DNA of 64,000 nucleotides from CAVRCT01 sp963719645 (GTDB taxonomy: Bacteria > Pseudomonadota > Gammaproteobacteria > DSM-16500), in NCBI GenBank assembly GCA_963719645.1, contig CAVRCT010000007.1:310001-374000 (forward strand), read 5' to 3'. A program made the position numbers and the translations under genes. The notes under the pieces were generated by a model. It ran no database searches, was not told the origin of the DNA, and saw only the letters and a program-made list of their open reading frames with translations. The number at the start of each line of letters is the position of its first letter. The first letter of the stretch is position 1. Shown piece by piece: positions 52,718 to 61,200 of this stretch.

Positions 52718-54535
52718 ATGACCGTCAAAGAAGCGGTGTTAAAAGTCGCGACGCTTATTTTTACCCTGGGTGCTGCTTGTGCGCTGGGGTTTTTGAGCTT
52801 TGTGGGTATGTTGGCGCTGACACCTAATATTGCGTTGGCGGGGACGGCATTTGCATTGGCAATTGCCTATGAAGGTCAAGTGTATGAAGAAGGCATTGGC
52901 CTTGCCTTGCGTCGGGTATTTAGCAAAGATTTTCTGAGCCGCGGTATTATTCAACGGTATTTGCAAAATTTTGTTGAGCAAGACGGTGATTCAGCCAATG
53001 TGAAAGCACAAAAAAAAGCGTTTCAAGAAAAAAATATTTTTTTAAAAGATTATGCGCAGCAAAAGAAATATCTTGAAAAATTAGAAGAGCTTGAAAATTT
53101 ATCCGCAGAAGAAGAAAAAATTAAACAAGAAGCTAAAAAACGACTGAGGTGGATGGAGTTATTCGTTGTTAAGCAATTAACACAAGCCAAGCATTATCAC
53201 AATAAAAAACGTGAAGAAAAAAACCAATTCACGGACACTTTCACTGACGCGGAGCGTGCCGTGCAAGCACTGCTTCAGCAAGATTTTGAAAAGTTATACA
53301 AAGAAATTCAAATCAAATATTGGTTTTTGAAAATCAGTTGGCTTTTTGCTATCGCAGCAGGTGTCAGTTCAGTTTTGACAGCAATGAGTTCTATGTATGC
53401 AGGTGTTGCAGCGTTGACTGTTTTGAGTTGTATTCCGGGCGGCATTTTTATTACGGTAGCTGCCTTGGCAGGCATCGGTTATACATTGCTGTTATATCAA
53501 GCCATTTCCGACATGGTTTTAAAATATGGTTCATTGGTCAAATCCCATTTGCAAAAAGAACCCGATGAAAAAAATGCAAAATATTATGGTCGTTGTTTTG
53601 CGACATTGTTTGTTGTTGGGTTAATCATTTTGACAACGATCGCAACGGCAGGCACTTGGTGGTTTGCTGCCAAAGAAGGTGCGAAATTATTGAATTCGGA
53701 TGACCTCGGTGCAAGTATCCTACGCAGTATTACCGTCACACTAATGGTCTTGCCGAATTTTATTTATGGTCTGACAAATTCCATCGAATCGGTTGATGAA
53801 ATTTTTGAGAGTGATTATTCAGGCATTTGGCAAGACGTTAAAAAAAATGTTGCAGAGCTTAAAAACGAGACACGTTGGCAAATAGTCAATCCATTTCGCT
53901 GGGTCGATGCATTCTTAATGAAGTGTGCATTAGGTTTATATTTTTTGGGGCATGTATTTAGTATTGCGGTAACGGGTGATCGCTGGGAGTGTTTGCCAAA
54001 AGCAGTCTCAATTGGTGCAGGATTTGGCGCAGAAACATTAGAGGATTTAGCCTATCGACCGGGTAAAAAAAGTGAAGGGACGTCATTGTTATTAAAATTT
54101 TTATTGTTCCCCGTTTTTTTGGCGGCAAATTTTATCAGAGTCTTAGCCGTTATTTGGGATAGTTTTGCTACGAAAAGTCTCGCTAAATCAACAGAGCGTA
54201 TGTTTCACCCCAAGCAAGCAGAAGAAAAAAAATCATTGCCAGCACAGCCTGATTTATCAGCCAGCTGGAAAAAACAAGAAGTGATGGAAGTCAGTTATGA
54301 TGTCATCGATCGGTTATATTCTAAAAAAACGGGCAGCAAAAAAGTAGCCGCAGCGAAAGTCATTTATGAGAAAGTGTGGCGCGATGAAAAATGTTCGGCA
54401 GCCGAATTAAACACATTGGCTGCACCGCTAGCGCTTCATCGTCATCCCAATTGTGTTTGGAACAAAGCGCTCCCTTATTCAGCACAATGTATGGAGCCTG
54501 CTTTGCGGCAATATACGGGGTTACAATTAAATTAA
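52718..54535 (+). CDS. Polytopic membrane protein with coiled coil, putatively iron-regulated
   Basis: The ATG at 52718 has AAGGA five bases upstream; an ATG at 52712 overlaps that site. The 605-residue product has hydrophobic segments at about 9-50, 200-260, 290-345 and 400-480, a charged coiled coil (about 85-165, e.g. KYLEKLEELENLSAEEEKI) and a soluble C-terminus. No family was recognised; large proteins of this layout occur in Legionellales. The Fur-box-like site directly upstream suggests expression under iron limitation. Confidence 0.8.
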   Translation: MTVKEAVLKVATLIFTLGAACALGFLSFVGMLALTPNIALAGTAFALAIAYEGQVYEEGIGLALRRVFSKDFLSRGIIQRYLQNFVEQDGDSANVKAQKKAFQEKNIFLKDYAQQKKYLEKLEELENLSAEEEKIKQEAKKRLRWMELFVVKQLTQAKHYHNKKREEKNQFTDTFTDAERAVQALLQQDFEKLYKEIQIKYWFLKISWLFAIAAGVSSVLTAMSSMYAGVAALTVLSCIPGGIFITVAALAGIGYTLLLYQAISDMVLKYGSLVKSHLQKEPDEKNAKYYGRCFATLFVVGLIILTTIATAGTWWFAAKEGAKLLNSDDLGASILRSITVTLMVLPNFIYGLTNSIESVDEIFESDYSGIWQDVKKNVAELKNETRWQIVNPFRWVDAFLMKCALGLYFLGHVFSIAVTGDRWECLPKAVSIGAGFGAETLEDLAYRPGKKSEGTSLLLKFLLFPVFLAANFIRVLAVIWDSFATKSLAKSTERMFHPKQAEEKKSLPAQPDLSASWKKQEVMEVSYDVIDRLYSKKTGSKKVAAAKVIYEKVWRDEKCSAAELNTLAAPLALHRHPNCVWNKALPYSAQCMEPALRQYTGLQLN

Positions 54536-54569
54536 TTTCTTAGGTACCCTGGTCGAAAGCATTAACTAA

Positions 54570-54597
54570 TTGCGCAATCATACCTCTATTGTATAAA
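54570..54597 (+). promoter_or_regulatory. Possible promoter of the REC-GGDEF-EAL gene
   Basis: TTGCGC (54570-54575) and TATAAA (54592-54597) are separated by 16 bp, 75 bp before the ATG. A GGGATAAT string at 54628 is an alternative -10. Confidence 0.35.
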
Positions 54598-54671
54598 TAT
54601 GATCCAATCCAGCCTTACCAAAGTGTGGGATAATAAATGAACAACCTATAGATCGATCAACGAGGCTAAGT

Positions 54672-56387
54672 ATGAAAATTCTAGTCGCCGATGATTCAGA
54701 TACCAATAGAGCACTGATTACTCATGCCTTGCACTCATTAGGCCATGAAGTGCTTGCGGCATCCGGCGGCCAAGAAGCGATTGAATTGTTTGAACGCGAA
54801 CATCCGGATCTTGTGATTTTGGACGTTGTGATGGCGAATATGGATGGTTTTGAATGTGCAACTCGTTTACGAAAAATCCGTACCGATGAATGGATACCCA
54901 TTATTTTCTTAAGCAGTGCAGTAGATGATGAGAGTATTGCAAAAGGAATTAATGCGGGAGGGGATGATTACTTAACGAAGCCATTTAGCGAAGTTACCTT
55001 AGCAGCAAAAATCAAAGCAATGTCACGCATCGCAGAAATGCGCAAAAATTTATGGACTGCTAAACAAGAATTACAAGTGATTTCAACCACGGACACCTTA
55101 ACTGGCGTAGGTAACCGTTTTCATTTTGAAACAACAATCAAGGATGAAATTAATCACGCCAAAGTTAAAAAATCCCCATTGGCATTGTTATTTGTCGATT
55201 TAGATCACTTCAAAATTGTTAACGACAGTCTCGGTCATCGGCTGGGCGATGAATTGTTGAAAGAAGTCGCTAGACGAATTAAAACCTGTTTAACTGAATT
55301 AGATTGCATTGCCCGAATTGGAGGTGATGAATTTGTTGTGCTATTAACGAATGTGAAAGAACCAAGATATCCAGGTGGGTTAGCACAAAAGATCATTGCT
55401 GCACTAGCACCAATATATAATTTAGAAGAACATAGTATTCGAATTACTGCCAGTATTGGAATTGCCTATTATCCTGAAGTAGAAATAAATCACGAGACGT
55501 TTGTGCAAAATGCAGATATTGCTATGTACCATGCCAAGGAGTTGGGACGAAATAATTTCCAATTCTACACAGAGCAATTGAATCGAAAATATCGCCAGCA
55601 AATTAATTTAGAACATGAATTAAAATTTGCATTAGAGCGCAATCAATTATATTTAACTTATCAGCCTGTGTTCAATCTCTTGACCAAAAAAATTGAAGGC
55701 ATGGAAGCGTTATTACGATGGAAACATCCAGAGTATGGTTTAATTTCACCAAATGTATTTATTCCCATTGCAGAAGAGACGGGATTAATTATCCAAATAG
55801 GCACATGGGTATTGAGAACGGTGTGTCAGCAAGGTGCTGAATGGTTTGCATCTGGCAATAAAGATTTGATTTTGTCGGTGAATTTATCATTGCACCAATT
55901 TTTACAAGACAATTTTTTAGAGCAAACAGCCGCTATCATTAAAGAGACAAAGATACCAACGTATCAATTAGAATTGGAATTAACAGAGAGTACCGTGATC
56001 ACCTATACCGCTCAATTAAAAAACGCCATCAATCAATTGCATGAATTAGGCGTCGGTATTTCCATTGATGATTTTGGCACCCGCTACTCATCCTTAACAT
56101 CACTGCGCTATTTACCAATTACCACATTAAAAATTGATAAAGCATTTTTGCAAAATATTACCACAGATCAAAAAAACAATATTATTGTGAAATCACTGGT
56201 TGCGCTTGGTAACAGTTTAAATTTGAAAGTAATTGCAGAAGGTGTGCAAAGTGAAGAGCAAATACAATTTTTAATCGTGAATGGTTGCTATAATGGCCAG
56301 GGATTTTATTTAAGTGAGCCGTTAAGCTCAGACGAAATGACATGTTATTTAAACAATAAGAAAAAAAGTACGCAAAGTTCATTTTAA
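54672..56387 (+). CDS. Response regulator with GGDEF and EAL domains
   Basis: The 571-residue protein has a REC domain (1-120; acidic pair D7-D8, phosphoacceptor D51 in VILDVVM, Lys in DYLTKPF), an intact GGDEF (about 217-221, RIGGDEF) and an intact EAL domain (MEALLRW near 344, ELTES, SIDDFGTRYSSL, LKIDKAFL). Both cyclic-di-GMP synthesis and hydrolysis motifs look functional. The allosteric I-site position reads TELD instead of RxxD, so product inhibition by that site is unlikely. It lies 10 bp before cheW, suggesting input from a chemosensory array. Confidence 0.95.
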   Translation: MKILVADDSDTNRALITHALHSLGHEVLAASGGQEAIELFEREHPDLVILDVVMANMDGFECATRLRKIRTDEWIPIIFLSSAVDDESIAKGINAGGDDYLTKPFSEVTLAAKIKAMSRIAEMRKNLWTAKQELQVISTTDTLTGVGNRFHFETTIKDEINHAKVKKSPLALLFVDLDHFKIVNDSLGHRLGDELLKEVARRIKTCLTELDCIARIGGDEFVVLLTNVKEPRYPGGLAQKIIAALAPIYNLEEHSIRITASIGIAYYPEVEINHETFVQNADIAMYHAKELGRNNFQFYTEQLNRKYRQQINLEHELKFALERNQLYLTYQPVFNLLTKKIEGMEALLRWKHPEYGLISPNVFIPIAEETGLIIQIGTWVLRTVCQQGAEWFASGNKDLILSVNLSLHQFLQDNFLEQTAAIIKETKIPTYQLELELTESTVITYTAQLKNAINQLHELGVGISIDDFGTRYSSLTSLRYLPITTLKIDKAFLQNITTDQKNNIIVKSLVALGNSLNLKVIAEGVQSEEQIQFLIVNGCYNGQGFYLSEPLSSDEMTCYLNNKKKSTQSSF

Positions 56388-56397
56388 GGAGAAATTA

Positions 56398-56880
56398 ATG
56401 AAAACACAACAGACTATCACAGTATTACATTTCATGCTCGGCGATGTTTGTGCGTGTGCCGATATTGAGTCGATCAAAAAAGTTGTCTTGTTACCGCAGT
56501 TAGAAGCGGTGCCGGGTGGTCCAAATGACTTGGCAGGCTTAATGAATTATGAAGGAAAAAGTGTGCCTGTGATTGATTTGGCGCTGAAGCTGGAAATTGC
56601 AAGACAAGAAAAATATTCAACTGATACCCCCGTCCTGCTCTGCGAGCATCAGGGCAAACAAATCGGAATCATTATTAATAAAGTATTGGGCTTTGCGGAA
56701 TTAGCACCTGCCAATCTGCAACTCGACAAAGAATTTGATTTACCAAATTCTCCTTTTTTTGGCGCGGTCAATAAAGACGGGAAATTATCTCTGTTGATTA
56801 ATGTGAAAAATATTGCCGAAGAAAGTTTTAGTCATCATTCATTTAACACAGCTGAGACACTGGAAAAAACACATGACTAG
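56398..56880 (+). CDS. cheW: CheW-like coupling protein
   Basis: The 160-residue single CheW domain normally couples receptors to CheA. Visible landmarks are FMLGDVCACADIESIKKVV, GGPNDLAGLMNYEGKSVPVIDL and VLLCEHQGKQIGIIINKVLGF, then SPFFGAVNKDGKLSLLINV. AAGGAG lies 7 bases before the ATG. No cheA or receptor gene is in the window, and only a cheB relic follows, so the system is either reduced or assembled from elsewhere. Confidence 0.92.
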   Translation: MKTQQTITVLHFMLGDVCACADIESIKKVVLLPQLEAVPGGPNDLAGLMNYEGKSVPVIDLALKLEIARQEKYSTDTPVLLCEHQGKQIGIIINKVLGFAELAPANLQLDKEFDLPNSPFFGAVNKDGKLSLLINVKNIAEESFSHHSFNTAETLEKTHD

Positions 56881-57042
56881 AGCCAACGACAGACAAAATC
56901 GCAACTGCAAACTGATATTCAAGATCAAAAAAGTGCTGTCGTGTTTGGGATGGCGGGTGTTGCGCAATCATTTGGTGCAGTTGATAAAATAGTTGAATTG
57001 GACCAATTGGCCTGTTATTTTAAAAAATTATTCGTACGCATG
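56881..57042 (+). pseudogene. Relic of a CheB methylesterase C-terminus
   Basis: Directly after the cheW stop and in the same frame, the sequence reads QDQKSAVVFGMAGVAQSFGA followed by VDKIVELDQLACYFKKLF. The pattern VVFGM-(P/A)-x-A-x-x-x-G-A-x-D-x-(I/V)-x-x-L-D-x-(I/L)-A matches the end of CheB methylesterase domains. No start codon, receiver domain or catalytic Ser/His part is present. It is a deletion remnant of a former cheW-cheB order. Confidence 0.7.
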
Positions 57043-57057
57043 AGTAAGGGAGATTTT

Positions 57058-57666
57058 ATGAAATTATATTTTTCGAAGGGTGCTTGTTCATTGACGGTGA
57101 GAATTGTCCTACATGAGCTTAAGTTGGATGCCGAATATGAAGCAGTGGATTTGAAAACGAAAAAAACGGTCAGTGGAGAAGATTTTTATAAAATTAATCA
57201 CAAAGGCACCGTGCCTGTCTTGGTAACCAAAGAGAATGAAATTTTAACGGAAAATATTGCGATTTTAGAATATTTAGGGGATGTCCCAGCGGGTCGGCAA
57301 CTCTTACCGTTAATTGGCGATTTTAACCGTTATCGCGTTTTAGAATGGTTGAGTTTTATCAGCTCGGATCTGCATAAAAATTTTGGCCCATTATTTAATC
57401 CGAATGTTCCGGAATCGGTTAAAAATGAAATTTTTATTCCAATTTTACAAAAGAAGTTTGAGTTTATTGAAAAGAGTTTAACGGATAAATATTTTTTGAC
57501 GGGCGATGAATTCACGTTACCCGATGCGTATCTCTTCGTTGTGTTGCGTTGGGCGCATCATTTAAAACTTGAAGCGATTTCAGGTGCTAATTTGGCTGCT
57601 TATTTTAAGCGAGTCCGTGCGCGCCAAGCGGTGCAGCTGGCGTTACAGGAGGAGGGGTTGGTTTAG
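57058..57666 (+). CDS. Glutathione S-transferase family protein
   Basis: The 202-residue cytosolic protein begins MKLYFSKGACSLTVRIVLHE (thioredoxin-like N-domain with the Ser/Cys active-site region), NHKGTVPVLV (cis-Pro loop) and LTENIAILEYLGD, then the all-helical C-domain ending FKRVRARQAVQLALQEEGL. This is the beta-class style of bacterial GST. AGGGAG lies 6 bases before the ATG; the longer frame upstream belongs to the cheB relic. Confidence 0.92.
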   Translation: MKLYFSKGACSLTVRIVLHELKLDAEYEAVDLKTKKTVSGEDFYKINHKGTVPVLVTKENEILTENIAILEYLGDVPAGRQLLPLIGDFNRYRVLEWLSFISSDLHKNFGPLFNPNVPESVKNEIFIPILQKKFEFIEKSLTDKYFLTGDEFTLPDAYLFVVLRWAHHLKLEAISGANLAAYFKRVRARQAVQLALQEEGLV

Positions 57667-57712
57667 TAATCGAATAAGGACTTCTTCTTTTTATACAAAT
57701 CCCCCTTGTTCC

Positions 57713-57949
57713 CAATGGCACTAGCTTAAGAACTGTCGTCCCGGAATTTAGTAGCTCTTAACGAGCGCCTTTTGCTCGTTTAGAGCTACTTAATGTCCGG
57801 GATCCATCTTCAATTTATCGCCCTCTTGCTTTTAACTTATATGCTTTAAGCAAAATGGATCCCGGACATTAACTGGCGCTAAATTCGCAAAAAGCGCTCA
57901 TTAAGCGCCAGTAAATTCCGGGACGACAGTTCTTAAGCTAGTGCCATTG
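57713..57949. mobile_element. Element B, copy 5 (237 bp)
   Basis: Same orientation as copies 1 and 3, with CCCCTTGTTCC duplicated at 57702-57712 and 57950-57960. Confidence 0.9.
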
Positions 57950-57972
57950 CCCCTTGTTCCCCCTTTTGAAAA

Positions 57973-58073
57973 GGCTTTGTTGCGTAATTCAACATACTTC
58001 ATCCGTGAGTTCCTTCCCCCACAAGGGTGGAAGGAACTCACGGATGAAGTATGTTGAATTACGCAACAAAGCC
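57973..58073. mobile_element. Element H (101 bp, IS903-like ends)
   Basis: Near-perfect palindrome with ends GGCTTTGTTGCGTAATTCA and its inverse, the same terminus as element D but a different interior (CATCCGTGAGTTCCTTCC). The 9-base flanks TTTTGAAAA and TTTTCAAAG match at 7 of 9. Confidence 0.85.
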
Positions 58074-58250
58074 TTTTCAAAGGGGGGTAGAACGAGGATT
58101 TTATCGAAAAATAATGCAAATAAACCAGCTGAATATCCCATATATGTATAATTAATTGACAACACATACCCAGAAATAGTACAATTCTGCTCCTCGCCAG
58201 CGGCTTTCAGGCGTCTACAAAATGCGTTATTAAATATAGGTCAACGATCA

Positions 58251-61200
58251 ATGAGTCATACGAATCGCCCAGGGCTTCCTCAGCTTTTAGCTGCTCAATT
58301 CAATGCGCAACTGCTTGGGCCAGAGGTTAAAGTCGTTGAACTGCGTGGCAAAGCACTTGAATTATTTCACGCCGACAAATTAGATGAAGCACAAGCGTTG
58401 CTTGAGGAAGCAATGCAATTGCCAATCAGCTCTCAATTTAACTATACGATGATGTTGGTTCATTGGGTGCAAATTCGAAACGCCATGCAGAACAAAAAAC
58501 CAGAAAGCAGCAAGCCTGCCGAGATGAAAGAAAAAGCCGATTTTATCAAAAAATATTTGGACGAAGTGAAATTTGATGAAACGGTCAAAGAAGCAGAGAA
58601 GCCCAAAATGGCAAGTTATGCTTGGCAAGCGTATCAGTATCGTGTCATGAAAAAATATGATCTTGCTGTCAGGTATGCCTGGATTGCTTATAACAGTAAT
58701 CAACAAGATGAAGAAAGATTGGGTTGGTTTTTTCAATGGGTGTTGAAATTAGAAAATACCACGATGGAAACCAAAAATTTTCTAATCTTGGCGCTTGAAG
58801 AGTTAGCAGAGCGTTGCAAAAACAAAGATCCTCAACAAGCGAAATATTTTGTTTGGCAAGCACAAATACTCTATAAGCTAGGTTATCCACCAACCAAGGT
58901 CATGGAGTCTCTGGTAGAATTAATCCAGCTTGATTTTAATCAAGAATTAAAAGAACATCGCGCTGAGATATTTGCTCTCAGTAAAAAAATGACGAGCCCT
59001 CTAGAATTAACGAAAGCACACAAAGCCATAAAGCAAGCCAACAGTGAGCCGACCGCAGAAAGTTACCGAGAACGTGCAACCGAAAACTATGCTGTTTATG
59101 TGGCGAGTAGCGATTCAAATTACTTAACGTATAGCCTGCACGATTTCACCTTCACGCTCTGGTTGGATTACAAAGAAAAAAACGATTTGTTAAAATTAAC
59201 AAAGAGTAAAAGAAAAGAAAAAGCCATTGCTAAATTAGGTAAATTATACATTCATCTCTACAAAGCCCACTTTGAGAGAATGAAGATATTTTTCAAACTT
59301 CCAAATGTAGAACGTGCCATTGCAGAATATGATTTCATCCAGAAAGTCAGCAAAGAATTTCGCCATGATGATGATTTGCTACCCGAAGCAAAACAATGCG
59401 ATAAAGAATTTACCCATCATCTTGCTCTTGAAACAATAAACTTGATAAAAGGACGACAGGCTGACTTGGCATCGGCTTATATTAAACGAATTATTGCAGT
59501 CAATATTAGTCATTCAGCCGTATTAGGACTCCAAAAGCAATTAGCCGAGCTGCGTGCGGAGCCTGTTTCACCGCCTATTCCAGTCTGTCCGGCTGATGAT
59601 AAAGAATTAATACCCTCAACGGGAAAATCGGAAGTTGCTCATATTACTGTTCAATACAAAACCGATGACGAGAATCAGCAAACTTATCAATATAATATCG
59701 AGAAGGGTCTTGAGTGCTTTAAACACCCAGAAAAATTGGATGATGCGCTCAAGTATTTTCGGAATGCATTTCAGATTTATCCGCGTGATTATGACGCGGC
59801 CAGTCAAATTGTAGCGACCTATGTCAAAAAAGGAGATCAATTTCATCCTGAGTGTCGGAAGTTGCTGCGCGAGATGGATGAATTAAGGCGAATGAATGCA
59901 TTCATTTTTCACTATCGCCAACAATTTTATTGGCCTTTGATTGATCTCGGCGATCAAGAAATAGTTGATCAACGTGTTTCAGCAATTGCTGCATTTCATA
60001 CCCAAGAAGCTTTTGCACAGCAAAAATATCGCGACGTGCTCTCTGAGGCGGCTCTTATTTTACATAGACTAAGTGAGGATATTGAAACACTTGAATGTTA
60101 TGTGCAAGCAACTATTCAGTGTGCGAACTTACCGCTGAGTCATGATTGGCGGCGCGAAGATTATCAAGAACACTTAGTCAAAGCGGAGACCTGTCTGACA
60201 GATCTTATTACCAAAGGATGTTCATCGGCTCAACGATTTGAGTGGCTAAAACAGCTTCAGAGCATCCAGGCATCTCTTAAAGAGGTGTCTTCTCATCCGA
60301 ATCAGAATCCAGCGGATGAAAAGGAAAGTAAAAAAGTTGTTTTAGGACAAGGAAAATTAAAAACAGCTCCCGTGCTCACATTGGCACCTAGCGACACGGT
60401 GGATTCTGTACGATTCACAGAACAGTATTTAAGAATATATCATTTACCATCAAACGTTGAAAATAAATTGGCAGCATTCGATGCGCTGACTGCAATAAAT
60501 TCCTCTGCGAATAATCAACCTCTTGCTGTGATGCACTATGCTCAGGCGGCATTGAAACGAAATCCAAAAGATAATTACTCAAAACGTTTATTAATTGATG
60601 CTGTGATTAAATTAGGAAATTTACCTGATAATAAAAATAATTTGATAGCTATAGAAGGTGAATTCAGTAATATGTCTAGCGGGCAAATCAGAAGCAATAC
60701 GCATTTGCTTTATCAGTATGCCAAGATAAAAAGTCTATTGAACTATCCAGCCAGTGAAATTTTGCTGATTTTATCATGGCTGTTAGAAAAAGATTTGAAT
60801 GATGAGCTGAAAGATTATCAGCAAGATATTTTTCAAATGACGACTGAAATAGGTTTGGTCGTTAGAACAGATTATTGTGTCGCTATTCAATTAGAGCCTC
60901 GTAACGCATTGCATTACATGGATCGCGCAAATTATTGGTGGGATAGTGTGACAACGACGCCCGATATCAGCGAAGAAGAAATCTATACGCATTTTGCTTA
61001 TGTGGATTATACGTATGCGCTTTGGTTGTTATATCAAAACAAAAATGCGGAACAGAACCCCGCGCAACGGGCAAAAATATATGAAAATCTGGTAGATTCA
61101 CACTTACAAAAAATGAGTTTTCTCATTTCCGTATTTGATCTAGAAAATGCAAAAGCAGAGTTCGTAAGATTGATAAATTTATTACAAGAATGTCATCGTG

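Larger units (their letters stand above)
57688..58104. repeat. Family C palindrome with B and H inserted
   Basis: C arms (AAATCCCCCTTGTTCC ... CCCCTTTTGAAAA | TTTTCAAAGGGGGG) carry element B in the outer arm and element H at the dyad centre. The gap onward to 58250 has no gene and no clear promoter. Confidence 0.88.

Noticed and set aside
56941..57057. 39-codon N-terminal extension of the glutathione S-transferase
   Set aside because: This stretch matches a CheB C-terminus, and the GST family start MKLYFSKGACS lies at 57058 after AGGGAG.
57901..58167. Open frames on both strands across elements B and H
   Set aside because: They are produced by palindromic repeats and have no start signals or protein-like composition.
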